A stretch of 64,000 nt of DNA, taken from assembly GCF_004337985.1 (NCBI RefSeq), contig NC_043741.1:1678269-1742268 (forward strand). Reading direction: 5' to 3'. The notes beneath the pieces were generated by a model, which worked only from the letters and a program-made list of their open reading frames with translations, had not been told where the DNA came from and did not search any database. Shown here piece by piece: positions 1 through 12,127 of the stretch. The stretch comes from Pyricularia pennisetigena (taxonomy: Eukaryota; Ascomycota; Sordariomycetes; Magnaporthales; Pyriculariaceae). A program made the position numbers and the translations under genes. How positions within the stretch are numbered: position 1 is the first letter of the stretch; each line of letters starts with the position of its first letter.

Positions 1-424
1 ACAAGGGTCTTACCGCGACCCCTTGCATTGATGACGGGTTGCTAGGGACAGGGATACCCCGCTGCATGGCTTGCTGGGCGTGGGCAATGTGGGGTCAATT
101 ACTCTTGTCGTACTACTTCTCTACTCGTCTTTAGAACCCGCCGAGTGTCACCATTGAGAATACGAATGCGATATGCGACTTTCAGGCCATATCGCAGAAA
201 CCAGCTCCCTGAATGCAGATGAATGAACTATAATTAAACATGTGAAAGCGTTAGCAGGTCAGAGCGTTCGAGTCCAATGGGCGATAAGTTAATCAGTAAA
301 AAGTAAAAGTCGAGCGTTGCTGGAGTTCACCATGTGGGACAAACAACACGCCCAAACAAACTGATGCACAACTTCCCTGTTTCTGGCTTATCGATACAAA
401 AAATTTTGGTGGGATGGCGCCCGG

Positions 425-460
<36 letters not shown>

Positions 461-663
461 TGTAGGACCCTAGTCAATAATTAAAGACTTCCCCTCCTTC
501 CTCGCAAATGACTGAATGTAGCGACACAATGTAGCAGATTCAAACTTTTTGTCGAGGGGAGAGAAGGAGTTGCAAGCGCAATTCTTCATCCGTTCCTCGC
601 ATATCCCTTCCTTTCCCCTAAAATCTAGCCAGCTACATATTTCCAGTTCTAGTTGCCAGCACC
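1..663. other. Upstream region of the purine gene
   Basis: No open frame here looks coding. The region holds a 31-base poly-T tract at 427-457 and leads straight to the ATG at 664. I looked for a Bas1/Bas2-like TGACTC element of the kind that controls yeast purine genes and did not see one. Confidence 0.6.
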
Positions 664-3054
664 ATGGAGTCCCTCCGTGTTCTTCTCATTGGCAACGGAG
701 GCAGGGAACATGCGCTGGCTTGGAAACTGAGCCAGTCGCCCCGCGTCGAGTCCATCATAGCCGTTCCAGGCAACGGTGGCACCGCCTTGATTCCCAAGGT
801 TGTCAACAACACCAGCGTGTCCGCCGAGGACTTTGACGGTCTCGTCGCCCTTGCGCGCGCCTCCAACATCAACCTCGCCGTCCCCGGTCCCGAGGCCCCC
901 CTTGTCGATGGCGTCGAGACGTACTTTCGCCGTGCCGGCATTGCCTGCTTTGGTCCTTCGCAACAGGCCGCGCGTATGGAGGGCAGCAAGACTTTTTCCA
1001 AGGACTTTATGAAGAGACATAACATCCCCACTGCCGCCTACGAGAACTTCTCCGACTTCGCTGCCGCCTCGGAATACCTGAACCGTGTCGGCCACAATGT
1101 GGTCATCAAGGCAACGGGCCTCGCCGCCGGCAAGGGTGTCATTATACCGGAGTCGCTCGAGGAGGCGCAAGCTGCGCTGAAGCAAATCATGCTGGACAGG
1201 GCTTTTGGCGACGCCGGCAGCGAGGTTGTCATTGAGGAGTTCCTGACTGGCGACGAGCTCAGCATCCTCAGCTTTTGCGATGGCTACACCATCAAGTCGC
1301 TACCCCCTGCACAGGATCACAAGCGTATCTTTGACGGCGATCTCGGCCCCAACACCGGAGGCATGGGCTGCTACGCCCCGACAAACATTGCCACGCCAGA
1401 GCTCATTGCCCGTATCGAGCGCGAGGTTTTGCAGCCCACCATCGACGGCATGCGCAAGGAGCGCTGCCCGTTCAAGGGTCTTCTTTTCACTGGCCTCATG
1501 ATCACCCCCAACGGCCCCAAAGTACTCGAGTACAACGTTCGCTTCGGCGACCCGGAGACGCAGACTCTCCTGCCTTTGCTGTCGACTGACACTGATCTCG
1601 CTGAGGTCATGGTTGCCTGTGCCGAGGGTTGGCTGGACCAGGTCACTGTCAAGGTGGAACCCAAGTTCAGCGCCACCGTTGTTGTCGCAGCCGGCGGCTA
1701 CCCCAACAGCTACGCCAAGGGCACCCCCATGACTGTCGGCCAGCCACCCGCCGGTGTCACCATCTTCCACGCCGGTACAAAGTTGTCTGCCGAGGGTCAG
1801 CTTCAGACTTCTGGTGGCCGTGTCATTGCCGCCAACGCCATAGCCGATACCCTTGAGGCAGCCGTGCAGAAAGCGTACAGCGAAGGAATCAGCCTCATCT
1901 CTTTCGATGGCATGTTCTACCGCAAGGACATTGCCCACCGCGCCTTTAGGCAGAAGGACCAGAAGCCTGCCGCCCAGGAATCGCTGTCCTACGCACAGGC
2001 CGGTGTCAGCATCGATGCCGGAAACGAGCTGGTTGAGCGCATCAAGAAGGCCGTGGCATCGACTGCCCGTCCGGGAGCTGATGCCGAAATTGGAGGCTTT
2101 GGTGGTGAGGTGGACCTTTCTCGGGCTGGATACCCGAATGCGCCTGTGCTGGTTGGTGCTATCGACGGCGTCGGTACGAAGCTGAAGATTGCACAGATCG
2201 CAGGGCGCCACGACACGGTCGGCATTGACCTCGTGGCCATGAACGTCAACGATCTGGTCGTCCAGGGTGCCGAGCCTGTCATGTTCCTTGACTACTACGG
2301 CTGCAGCCAACTTGACGTTGGAATGGCCGCATCCTTTGTTGAAGGCGTTTCCGAGGGTTGCAGGCGTGCTGGCTGTGCCCTCGTGGGTGGTGAGACGGCC
2401 GAGATGCCAGGCATGTACCAGGACGGCGACTACGATGTCGCTGGTGCCGCCATTGGTGTCATGCAAGCCGCAGCCAGGCTACCGCGCAAGGACGACATGG
2501 CCGAGGGTGACGTTGTGCTCGGTCTTGCTTCGGACGGCGTCCACTCCAACGGCTACTCCCTCGTGCGCCGCATCGTTGACAAGTCTGGCATCTCATACTC
2601 TGACGCGTGCCCCTGGGAGCAGGGCTCCTCCAGGACCGTCGCAGAGAGCCTCCTGACGCCCACCCGCATCTACGTCAAGTCTCTGCTTGCGGCGCTGAAA
2701 GCTTCCCAGGGCGCCGTCAAGGGCCTGGCGCACATCACCGGCGGCGGCCTGACCGAGAACGTGCCTCGTATGCTCCCCAAGCACCTCGCTGCAGAGATTG
2801 ACGTCGCCTCGTTTACCGTCCCTCCCGTCTTTGCCTGGCTGAGGAAGGCTGGCAACGTGGTACCGGCCGAGATGGCACGCACCTTCAATAACGGTGTCGG
2901 TATGGCCATTGTCGTAGCTGCGGCCAACGTCGATGAGGTTGAAAAGACCCTGCAAGCTCAGGGAGAGACCGTGTTCCGTATCGGACGTCTTGTGTCACGG
3001 GGTTCTGAGGAGGAGGGCTGCAGGCTGCTGAACTTGGAGGCCTGGGCTGCTTGA
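664..3054 (+). CDS. ade5,7: Bifunctional GAR synthetase / AIR synthetase (Ade5,7)
   Basis: An intronless 796-residue protein for steps 2 and 5 of cytosolic de novo purine synthesis. The N-terminal half (about 1-425) is phosphoribosylamine-glycine ligase: it opens with the P-loop-like [13 protein letters not shown], then has an ATP-grasp fold with [13 protein letters not shown] and the family motif RFGDPETQ. The C-terminal half (about 440-790) is phosphoribosylformylglycinamidine cyclo-ligase, with [11 protein letters not shown], a [11 protein letters not shown] block, [14 protein letters not shown] and the late glycine-rich [15 protein letters not shown]. Length and domain order match yeast Ade5,7 and S. 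pombe Ade1. Fungi lack the third (GART) domain that animals fuse here, and none is seen. The ATG at 664 gives the expected N-terminus. It converges with the next gene, 649 bp away. Confidence 0.97.
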   Translation: MESLRVLLIGNGGREHALAWKLSQSPRVESIIAVPGNGGTALIPKVVNNTSVSAEDFDGLVALARASNINLAVPGPEAPLVDGVETYFRRAGIACFGPSQQAARMEGSKTFSKDFMKRHNIPTAAYENFSDFAAASEYLNRVGHNVVIKATGLAAGKGVIIPESLEEAQAALKQIMLDRAFGDAGSEVVIEEFLTGDELSILSFCDGYTIKSLPPAQDHKRIFDGDLGPNTGGMGCYAPTNIATPELIARIEREVLQPTIDGMRKERCPFKGLLFTGLMITPNGPKVLEYNVRFGDPETQTLLPLLSTDTDLAEVMVACAEGWLDQVTVKVEPKFSATVVVAAGGYPNSYAKGTPMTVGQPPAGVTIFHAGTKLSAEGQLQTSGGRVIAANAIADTLEAAVQKAYSEGISLISFDGMFYRKDIAHRAFRQKDQKPAAQESLSYAQAGVSIDAGNELVERIKKAVASTARPGADAEIGGFGGEVDLSRAGYPNAPVLVGAIDGVGTKLKIAQIAGRHDTVGIDLVAMNVNDLVVQGAEPVMFLDYYGCSQLDVGMAASFVEGVSEGCRRAGCALVGGETAEMPGMYQDGDYDVAGAAIGVMQAAARLPRKDDMAEGDVVLGLASDGVHSNGYSLVRRIVDKSGISYSDACPWEQGSSRTVAESLLTPTRIYVKSLLAALKASQGAVKGLAHITGGGLTENVPRMLPKHLAAEIDVASFTVPPVFAWLRKAGNVVPAEMARTFNNGVGMAIVVAAANVDEVEKTLQAQGETVFRIGRLVSRGSEEEGCRLLNLEAWAA

Positions 3055-3703
3055 GGCAGGTTGATAAGGATTTTCTCGCTATGTGAATTAAGGGGGTGAA
3101 AAAAAAAAAAAAAAAGCATATGCGAACAATCTGGCCAAGAGGACAAAAGATAGCGCGATATTCTTCACATATATGCGAGTCCTGGGTTTTCAAGTTCATC
3201 ATTTGATATTGTAATTTTCGTCGTGCAAACTTGTCCCCCAAAAGAATTGAGACAATGTGCAATACTCGAAACGAGAATCATATGAATGAATATTTGCCAT
3301 TGATTTTTTTGGCAAATAAAAAATCACAAAAGTGCCGTTTGGTATCTATCCTTGTTACACAAAAGAAGAATTCAAAATTTGAGGGGCCGACGAGTGCACC
3401 TTGGCTGGGGTGACTACTCTCTAGCTCCGATAAAAGACAGAAACCCGCTGGCTGGTCCGAGACAAAACGAGAAAAAAAAAGAAGAAAAGTAAATCGTAAA
3501 TATATACAACTTTGTTTTTGTGAATCCATATCTTTTTATTCCCCACCCTGGGAGGAGCAGTTCTTTTTATTTTAGTTTTTAACTTGTTTCAAAGCAGCAT
3601 GTGACTTGAATGTTCAAGATAAGAAAACATGGCTGTCTGAGAATTCAAAAATAAATGGTTCTTGTTTTTGGCGCCGGAGTGGAAAACGGGGAAGTTCCGA
3701 CAA
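3055..3703. other. Shared 3' region of two convergent genes
   Basis: AT-rich DNA between two stop codons, with a poly-A run at about 3099-3115. It probably holds both 3' UTRs. I see no gene. Confidence 0.6.
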
Positions 3704-6301
3704 TCAAGCAGGTGCGGTCACAACAGGAAAGGCCGGAACGCCAGCTTTGTTGCTGTTGGTGGAGCCCGAAGGGGCATGCGGCGTGCTGCTGCCATGGGTC
3801 TTGACATGCGCCATGAGCGCATCTAGATCACCCCTGTTCTGCGCCAGCACGTCTCTACAAGGGGCGCAGATACGCAGGTAGCAGAACTTGCACCTGAAGC
3901 GGTCCTCCGAGTCCGCGCGGGCGCATGTTTGGCAAGCCAGGGAGTAGTTGGCGTTGCCCGTGGGGACCATGAAGCGGTGGCGGTGGAAGCAGTTGAGCTG
4001 AGACCGGCTCAGCGGCCTCATCTTGTAGACTGAGCCCGACAGCACGTCGTCGCTTGTCAGCTTGGTCGCGGGGAAACGAGCAATGGCCGGATCAAAGTCG
4101 TCGCTCTGCACAAGCTCCTTGTATATCGTGCCATCGCTGGCCGGAGGTGGGGGTCTGGGTTCATATGGAGAAAGGAGGTTCGGCTGATATTGTTGTTGGC
4201 TCGTGTTCGGTCTGACGGTGGAAACTTGGCTCGTGTTTGCATCGGACTCCAAGAATACTTCTGTTATCGAGGCGGCCTTGGTGAGTTGCTGGTCTTGATT
4301 GTTGATGCGCGCCAGCGGCGACGAGGGTAGCCCTTGGAGTTTCGACGTGGTCCTGACAGGAAACTGATCTCGAGGGCTGGTGACGTTGGCGTTGTAGCTG
4401 CTATCAACGCTGGGCGAAGAAGATCGTGCCTGCCCTTGGCCCTGGGGGTTCTGAGGTATTTGTACCTGTAGCGATTTGGTTGGGTCGGCAGGTGTTGCGT
4501 TTGGTGCAGGGTCTTGGAGCGATCGTGTCGATGATTCGGCGGTTTTCTCAAGGACCGATGGAGCTTCGACGGAGTCCTGGGCCTTTGTGGTCTGTGAGCC
4601 TCTCGTGGAACTGACCGAGGACTCTTTGGTGTCTGCTCGGGGCCTAGGGGACTTGGGGAAGCTGCAAAGGTTGCCCATCTTGGGAGCTGGGCTCGCCGGG
4701 AGGGTTGCAGCGCTGGTTGCAGGTGGTTTGAGGGCTTTTTCAGGTACGGCTGGGCCCTGGTCTGGCGACGACGACGAAGACGAAGAAGAAGAAGAAGAGG
4801 GCACAACCGGCAAAGGTTTTTTCTCATCCAGGTAGGAACTAATCAAGTCCGGCGAGGATGCTGGTGACACGGGCGATACGACATGTTCAACGATGGGGCT
4901 CTTCACATCGTGTTGCTCATAGTCGGGGGTGGGAAGGCGACGAATGCCGGCGTCGGGAGATTGGTTCGATGGCTGCTGCTGGGCTTGCTGGTGACTTTGC
5001 TTTTGAGGGTGATAGTCTGGAAGGTGACGCACGGCATCATCTTGCTGAGATTGTACGGTCGCATTTTCCTTCTTGTTCTCTGCCGGTGTGCCGTCGACCA
5101 GCTTGGCTGCACCGTTGGTCCCAGTTTTTGACAGGGAATCGCTAGCGACCGTGGGTACCCTGGACCCATTTTGGGTTGGAGTTTCGGCGGTTGCATTCGG
5201 ACGAATGTTTCTACCAGGAAGCCCACCACTCCGTGGAGGCTGCGCACTTTTGAGTCTCGCTTCAGGAGCCGACAAATTCGCACCCGGCTGCTGCAATTGC
5301 TCGGGATTGTGGGGCGACTTGACCGTTGATGTCGATTGCACCGGCTGGGTGTTGATCTTGGGAGCCGAAGTGGAGCCATTGGTTGCCGTCAATTTGAGCT
5401 CCGAGACCCCGATGGGCTTGTCTGTCTTGTCGGACCGTCTCTTCCAGATTTCGGCAGGAGGCTGCGGGTTCTTGTCATCCGTGTGCGGCGGCGGCGACGA
5501 CGACGACGAAGGTGCCTGGGTGGCATTCGCTGCTGGCTCGACACTGCTGGTGCTGCTCGACAGAGGTAAGGGTTTCCGCGCAGGTACTGCGCCGTCCTTG
5601 ATAGGCGGGGGTGGCGGCTTGTCATCCCCAAACATGGTGCCTGAGCTGGGGGAGTCCTTGAAGTCTAGGGGCGGTAGTGTATACGGAGATTCTTGCGGTT
5701 TACCGTCCGAACCTAGGGGCGACGGAGAAACATGGGGCGAATTCTTGGAAACCCCTGTATCTTGGGATGCTTGTGGCACAGCTGGTTCCTCGGAATCCCT
5801 CGAATAGGCCGAAATTAAGCTGTAAAAAGAAAGAGCCGGAGATGGAGGTGCCAGCAGAGAATTAGGCGAGGGTGCGTTCAGAGTGGGAGACAGCAAAGAG
5901 GAGGGCTCGGTGGGAGTAGTATCCTTCGCGACAGGTCTCGGAGAACTCGGGAGGGCTACGGGGCGTCGATGAATTGGCGAACGGACCGAGTCGGCCTGAA
6001 GGAGTGACGACGGAGCCACTTGTTCTTGTACGGGAGGGAGCGGCGAATCAAGTTTGGATGGAGGAGGAGGAGAAAATGGCGGCGGCTTGGTAGAGGTGGT
6101 CCGCGGTGGAAATATCCTGGAGTTGGAGCTGGAGCTAGAGGCGGCACCAGAACCGCTGGCATTGTTGGTAGTATCATCCTTGCCGGTTTTGCTGGTTTTG
6201 CTGCTGCTCCTGCCGTTGCTGTTGCTATTGCTGCTGTCTGATGGCGGCGGCGGGGGCAGCGCCTTGGAAAAGAGTGCCCGCGCCCTGCTAAAGGAGTCCA
6301 T
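3704..6301 (-). CDS. Low-complexity protein with C-terminal Cys-rich zinc-type module
   Basis: An uninterrupted 865-residue frame starting at the ATG at 6301 (MDSFSRARALFSKALPPPPP). The longer frame upstream would add 41 residues of unconvincing sequence. Residues 1 to about 740 are rich in Ser, Pro, Thr and Gln with poly-Ser and poly-Pro runs, so probably disordered. Residues 766-836 are ordered in character: a CFHRH element at 771-775, then four CxxC pairs (790/793, 804/807, 812/815, and the run between them) and a final AHVKTH. This spacing suggests a two-zinc treble-clef or RING/FYVE-like fold, but it is not one I can name. It may be an adaptor or scaffold. It is divergent from the MFS gene 3 kb away. 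No function is assigned. Confidence 0.85.
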   Translation of the reverse strand: MDSFSRARALFSKALPPPPPSDSSNSNSNGRSSSKTSKTGKDDTTNNASGSGAASSSSSNSRIFPPRTTSTKPPPFSPPPPSKLDSPLPPVQEQVAPSSLLQADSVRSPIHRRPVALPSSPRPVAKDTTPTEPSSLLSPTLNAPSPNSLLAPPSPALSFYSLISAYSRDSEEPAVPQASQDTGVSKNSPHVSPSPLGSDGKPQESPYTLPPLDFKDSPSSGTMFGDDKPPPPPIKDGAVPARKPLPLSSSTSSVEPAANATQAPSSSSSPPPHTDDKNPQPPAEIWKRRSDKTDKPIGVSELKLTATNGSTSAPKINTQPVQSTSTVKSPHNPEQLQQPGANLSAPEARLKSAQPPRSGGLPGRNIRPNATAETPTQNGSRVPTVASDSLSKTGTNGAAKLVDGTPAENKKENATVQSQQDDAVRHLPDYHPQKQSHQQAQQQPSNQSPDAGIRRLPTPDYEQHDVKSPIVEHVVSPVSPASSPDLISSYLDEKKPLPVVPSSSSSSSSSSSPDQGPAVPEKALKPPATSAATLPASPAPKMGNLCSFPKSPRPRADTKESSVSSTRGSQTTKAQDSVEAPSVLEKTAESSTRSLQDPAPNATPADPTKSLQVQIPQNPQGQGQARSSSPSVDSSYNANVTSPRDQFPVRTTSKLQGLPSSPLARINNQDQQLTKAASITEVFLESDANTSQVSTVRPNTSQQQYQPNLLSPYEPRPPPPASDGTIYKELVQSDDFDPAIARFPATKLTSDDVLSGSVYKMRPLSRSQLNCFHRHRFMVPTGNANYSLACQTCARADSEDRFRCKFCYLRICAPCRDVLAQNRGDLDALMAHVKTHGSSTPHAPSGSTNSNKAGVPAFPVVTAPA

Positions 6302-8046
6302 ATCCTGACACACGCACGGTGTAGTAAGAAAGAAATTGACAAGGGTTTGCGAACCAAGCAAAAAGGAGAATGAGTGTGACAACACGTGGTATGTGTGCAC
6401 CAAATGAGAGTGAGAGGGAGACAAAAGAAAAAGACCTAAAGAGGATCAAGAAGTGAGTGAAGGGATGAACAACGAATCAACAAGTCTTTTTTTTTTTTTT
6501 GGCCTTGGCTATTTGTTCCCTCAATGCCCTGTTGAGTCCGAAGTGGCTGAAATCAATTAAATGACTGGGCCGTGAGGCCTCGCGACGCCACCCAATGAAC
6601 GCGTTCTTCGGGCTCGGATGAGATTCCGGTAAGCAGCAAGACACCGGCGGCGCGAGATTTGCTGCGATATTTTTCCCGTGCCGTCTGTTGTGATGAAAGG
6701 GATGGAGAAGGGACCCGCCTTAGTTGTTGGAGATATACAGTATTGTACAGTATTCAGGGCAGCTTGTTCCGGGCTTGCTTGATGGGGAGGGAGGGAGTGA
6801 GTGAGCAATCTTGTAAAATGAGTACAAGTATTGGGAACTGGTTGGTAAAGTAATGCGCCGGGATGTTAAAGTGTGGATGGAAAACAAAAAGAAAAGAAAA
6901 AAGAACCAAGGAAATAGATATTAAGGAACAAGGAAGGCGATCCCATCTATCCGTAGAACAAGACTCTGATATGGAGTAATAGTGGGAAAAGAAATGTGGT
7001 GATAAGAAAAAAATTCAAGAAAAGCAAAAGAGAAAAATAACGGTCAGCCACTGAGATTGAAGAGATGCGACAATGGCCAAGAGATCATCGATCCGCAATA
7101 GCCTAGCACCGCGTCTGCAGGGGGAGATGGCTACGTAATTACAGTATGCGACAAGGTACTGTAGTATTTGCCAATTTTATCACCAGCCCCAGTTTGTATG
7201 GATGGTTGATACCGACGATTCCAACGGACAACCCCCACTGCGAGCATGTCTCCCACTTGCCAAACTTACTGTACCTAGTACTGAAGTAGTACTGCGTTAA
7301 AGCATGATTGTGAACCATGGGTGAGTTTTGTAATGTGATGGCACCCCCTGACAGCTGCTTGTTGTGAAACCGACCGAGCCCGCATTACCCACCTTAGAGT
7401 CAAGCCTCTATACTTGGGGTCGGTAGCCGTCTTTGACGCCGTCGAGGTATTCGTACGACGCTCCTAAGTCTAGATGCGGTAGCCGCATGATAATGGAACC
7501 GAGCTGTTGGCTATTCATCCTTCCTTCCTTTCCTTTCTTTCTTTCTTTCTTTCTTTTTTTTTTTTTTAAAAAAAAAAATATACGAGTTCCTGACCTGCGA
7601 TTGAAAAGGAATGTGGAGGCGGTTTCGAGTCAAAAGTCATGCACCTTTGGTGTGACTTGGTAATGTAGCCGACGGATGGTCAGTGATTTTCTGCGCCTCC
7701 CCGTAAAGATCAGATCTAGTCAAGTGCCTTGTCAGGCATTGAATTGCGGTGACGATCAGCACCAGGGTATTTGTAGCACCATCGCCCAGAGAGCAGCGGA
7801 TTCAAGATTGTAGGGAGCGTAAAAGCTTCCAGATGCCCCATTGACAGGGTTTGCGGCACAGTTTCGGCCCCAATTGTGATACTTTGCTTTGGTTACATTC
7901 TCGGTGAATCTGCAAGTTCAAGAGATAAAGAAAAAAAAAAAGAAAAGGGGCCAAGTTTTGCTATATGAACTTCGGATGGCAAGTAGGAAGGGGCTGTTAA
8001 ATCTCTCTCACAAGGGGAAAAAAGAAAGAAAAGAAGAAAAGAAGGG

Positions 8047-8078
<32 letters not shown>

Positions 8079-9274
8079 CATCGCGGCCTTGGCGTGGAAG
8101 GTCTCTACCCAATGAGCCAAGCCTCTCAGGGCTTGGTCCAAAATCCAAAATCGGTTCTGCATTAGCCCAGCCAGCACCCAGGACGTAGGGTCTGGTCTGC
8201 CGATGGGGTCAAGTTAGGTTAGCATGGGATTGACTGATGGGTTGGCGGCAGCTCAGCCGCATCGTACAAAGGTGAAAGAAAGGTGGGTTATGAATCGCAC
8301 AGACAAAACAACCCGAAAGGCGTTACGCGGCTCCACATGGAGGTTTCCCGCGACCGTGGTCCGCAAGCTGTTCTAGACTTTGTCTTGATCGACGAGAAAC
8401 TGGATCTAAAAGTGTTTACCGGGAAATAAAACAAAAATACATATTTAAATAAAATAAAAAATAAAAAAAACCATACACGTCGAACTCGTACGGTACTGTA
8501 CACACCTCGGCGGATCTTGGGAGAAACAAGACATGTAACCTTTGCACCTAACCTAACCTAATCACCTACCTGCTTTATCTTAATTACGGTTCAGGCCAGT
8601 GTACCAGATCCCATAAACCGACCTGCCGTCCTATCTATAGGTACTTGCGACTCGATTCGGTTTTGGTTTGTTTCCCAAGGGACCTGCACACATAGTGAAC
8701 ATGTTCCTTACCCTAACACATTATTACACCTGACATCTCTACTGGAATTCAAGATGGGACGTAAGTAACGTATATACCCACTCAAGCCAATCTATTTCTA
8801 GACAGCAATGAAATCATTCAAAGTTTACCAAGCATCCGAACTGGCAAACCCCAAAACCGTCTTCCCGCATATACCTACCTCATCGATTTTTTTTTCGCCT
8901 CTTTTGCATCGGCCCAATATAAACAAGATCTACAACACTACAGACAAAAGACCGGTCAGAAAAAAAAAAAAAGCCACTACAATCTCTAGCCACAAAGCCA
9001 CATCCCCCACATTTCATACGTCACGAGGACTTTCAGCTTTTCCCCAGACCGACATCAATCAACGGTAAACCTTAAATGGCTTTCACCGTCCTGGGTCTGA
9101 TAAAACATTCCTTCTTATCTTCGAGGTCTTAGTTTTAGAAAAAGCAAAGACATATCCATAACAGACGAGTTTGAATCGAACAAAGAAGCAAAAAGAACAA
9201 AAAAAAGCATATATCGAAACAGGGGAAATCCTTGAAAAACAAGATCTTGGCGAAGCCCCTTCGGCGCCTTCACA
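6302..9274. promoter_or_regulatory. 3 kb divergent intergenic region
   Basis: It lies between the divergent 865-residue protein gene and the MFS gene and should hold both promoters and long 5' leaders. Contents: T tract about 6487-6500, a TTTC repeat running into T then A tracts at 7530-7580, a 31-base A tract at 8047-8077 beside a tRNA-like fragment, and a CCTAACCTAACCTA run at 8547-8560. Open frames here are lysine- or phenylalanine-rich translations of the homopolymers. Confidence 0.5.
8047..8077. repeat. Poly-A tract, 31 bases
   Basis: Uninterrupted run of A on the + strand. On the - strand it reads as a T run directly after the tRNA-like sequence at 8078-8130. Confidence 0.9.
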
Positions 9275-11502
9275 ATGACAGAAAACCGTCACTACCCTGA
9301 CCCGTCCGAGCGTAGCCCTCTGCTGCGAACTGACCAAACTGCAGTGAACGGAACGTTTGCTTACAGCACACATTCGTCCGACTCGGGATGCTCCACCCCG
9401 ATCCTCGCCGCCGACCTCGAGAGGGTCGTCAGCGCGGCTGAGGATGCCGGCCTCCCGGGCCCCGGTATCGGGGGAGGTGCTAGGAGCGACGCAGACGAGA
9501 CGGGGAACGGGTCGGCTTTGAGTGGCCGTGGCGCGAGACCCCGGGGACCTGCTCCAAACATGAAGCTGCTAATGCCCGCCATCAGTATCGGTGTTTACCT
9601 GTGCGCCGTGGACCAGCTCCTGGCCGTCGCCACGTACGCAAAGATTGGCAGCGACCTGAAGGCCTTGAACAGCACTTCCTGGATAGCAACCGCGTAAGGA
9701 CCAAACCGGCCGAGAATGGCGGGGGGACAAAGGGGTGAATTAGAGGAAGAGGCGGCATGAAACTGTTCAAAAACGAACTTGTAATCGGTTTGCTAAACAT
9801 TCTTCATTGTTCATACCGCAGTTACTTTCTCACCCTCACAAGCTTCCAACCTCTCTCCGGCAAGCTCAGCGACATCTTCGGGAGGAAAGAGTGTCTCCTC
9901 GCTTCCTACTTCATCTTTGGCCTGGGATGTCTTGGATGCGGGCTTGCCCGGGATATGACTCGTGAGATATATTGCCCAACTTTTGTTTGATTATTTTGCG
10001 TGACGAGCGCCCTTGGTGATAAGCTGTTGTTCCAGTGTGCTAACCCCTCGGGCTTTTATCCTTTGTCTGTTTCTCACCCTGCCTCCCCTTCCACAGAACT
10101 GATCATTGCAAGAGCTGTCTCCGGCATCGGTGGCGGCGGCATGACCAGCGTGGTCAGCATATTACTCACAGATCTGGTACCCCTGCGAGAAAGAGGAATA
10201 TGGCAGGGCTACATTAACATCGTCTACGCCTTGGGATCCGCAACCGGCGCCCCCATAGGAGGTCTCCTCGCCGACTCTGTCGGTTGGCGGTGGTCCTTCA
10301 TTGGCCAATGCCCCATTTGCCTCGCGGCCTTTGCCGCAGTCTACTTGATCCTCAAGTCGCCCGACATGGGACATGCGCACTGGAGGGAGAAGCTTGCCAA
10401 GATCGACTTCCTCGGAGCCGCCTGCCTCATCGCCGCCGTCTTCTCTCTCCTCCTCGCGCTGGACAACGGAAGCAACAATGGCTGGGGTGAGATATTCACC
10501 ATCGTCTCGTTGGCTCTCGCCCCCTTTCTTTTCTTAGTCTTCGTCCTGGTTGAGATGAAGGTCGCATCCCACCCATTCGCGCCAGGCCACATCATTTTCG
10601 ACAGATCACTGTTCGCTTGCTTTGCTGCCAACTTCTTTGGCGTCGGTGGTCAAATGCCTGTGGTGAGTAGTAGCACAACAAGCTGACCCCTTTTTCTGAC
10701 CCGGTATGACTGTTTGGGGTCTAGGTACTGACGGAACACTGGGGATGTAAGTGGTTCTACTTGCCGCTCTTGTATCAGGCTTACTATGGCATGACTGTTG
10801 TCGAGGCAAGTCTCTTGTTCATCCCGGGCTCTATTGCAGGTGTAGTTGCCTCCCTGGGCAGTGGATACATCATCAAGAGGACTGGCCGATACTACTGGCT
10901 CACAGTTGCCTCGTATACGACGCTGTTGCTCAGCTCCCTGCCTTTGGTGCTTTGTACCGGGATCGTGACCGACTCTGTTGTGGGCACAACCGTCGGCCTG
11001 GCCTTGTCATCCTTTGGTAATGGTGCAGGTATGGACATCATATCCCCCACTTTCTCCCCTCGCAAAAACCTCCCAGCCGTGGGAGGTGGGCTTCGTTGAA
11101 TCAATCCACTAACCCAAAGTTGGGCTTGCAGGTCTGACAACCACACTTGTTGGTCTCATCTCCAACTCGGCACCCGAGGACACTGCCGTAGTGATAGCAT
11201 GCTCGTACCTGTTCCGCTCGCTCGGGTTGTCAATCGGCGTGAGCGTCATGTCGGCCGTGATGCAGCAAGCCCTGCGCACACAGCTGGCGACCAAGCTCGG
11301 TGACGGCGACGAGGCCCTGCGCATAGGAGAGCGCGTGCGCGAGAGCCTCGACTACATCGGTCGGCTCGACCCCCAGCTCGCCGACGTCGTTCGCAAGTCC
11401 TACAGGTTCGGCGTCTCGGCCGTCTTCATGGCCAACGCCGTATTTCTGGTCTTTGCCTTGGTGGCCGCCTTTTATATCCGCGAGAAGAGGGTCACGAAGT
11501 GA
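9275..11502 (+). CDS. MFS transporter, DHA2 type (vacuolar amino-acid transporter-like)
   Basis: Five exons: 9275-9693, 9822-9961, 10097-10662, 10752-11028 and 11132-11502, giving 590 residues; all junctions keep phase. It has the features of a 14-helix DHA2 proton antiporter: motif A (GKLSDIFGRK) after the second helix, TQLIIARAVSGIGGGGM, and a motif-C-like ALGSATGAPIGGLLAD. The cytosolic N-tail carries an acidic dileucine signal, E12-R-S-P-L16-L17, of the kind that sends fungal transporters to the vacuole through AP-3. Similarity in style is to Fnx1/Vba basic amino-acid transporters, but a multidrug exporter of the same family cannot be excluded. Intron 3 could also end at 10724, which would add nine residues in frame; the 10751 acceptor gives a better helix start (WFYLPLLYQ). 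It converges with the phosphogluconolactonase gene. Confidence 0.9.
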
Positions 11503-12127
11503 AGAAGGAAAGAAAAGAAAATGCTGATAAAAGAAAGGATGATTGCACAATTCTTTCCTCTCTCTCTCTCTCTCTCTAGCTGGACGCCCAGAAAGGTGCT
11601 GCTGCATGGGGAGCTTTGCATCTGTTTTGAAGGCATTTTCCCTGCGGGTATCAAGACAACAAAACTGTCATGAAAAGTAGGGGCCTTCTACTTGAATCGA
11701 AGAGAAGAGGAGTGGGACGAGTCTGACCACGAGACAAGAGTAGGAGAGAGATAGAGGTGGAAAATAGGAAGATTGCATCAGTCATAAAAAAGAAGAAAAA
11801 AAAACAAGAGGCCAAACTATGCTTAGCATCAAATAAATGGGTCAACCTTGAGCTGCCCATGGTATCCATTCCTCCTTTAGCGCCATTGGAAATGCCTTTT
11901 TTGTGGTTTCTGGTCTTCAGAATGAGAAGGACAAGAGAAGGAAAGAGAAGCAAAAAAAAAAAAGAAAAAAAAATAGCAAACAAAAATCCGCCTCTCGCTA
12001 GGTAAATTGATCGTCATCATATATGTCCATCCGGGTTTGGGTTGTGTCTAGGAAGAAAAAAACAGACAAAGAAAAATCCCCTTTTTATTTTTTATTTTTT
12101 GTTTTATTTTTTTCCCCCCACATCCAT
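11503..12127. other. 3' region between convergent genes
   Basis: AT- and purine-rich DNA with a CT dinucleotide run at about 11558-11578 and several short A tracts. Probably two 3' UTRs; nothing coding is seen. Confidence 0.6.

Noticed and set aside
1300..2466. 388-codon open frame antisense to the purine gene
   Set aside because: It lies wholly inside a strongly supported enzyme gene and mirrors its GC-rich third positions; the protein has no recognisable features.
5073..5807. 244-codon + strand frame opposite the 865-residue protein
   Set aside because: Antisense of low-complexity Ser/Pro codons, which give long open frames by composition.
7889..8188. Lysine-rich + strand frame
   Set aside because: Translation of A-rich DNA including the 31-base poly-A tract; no coding signal outside it.
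8547..8560. CCTAACCTAACCTA run resembling telomere repeats
   Set aside because: The fungal telomere unit is CCCTAA; this is only two imperfect units in ordinary intergenic DNA.
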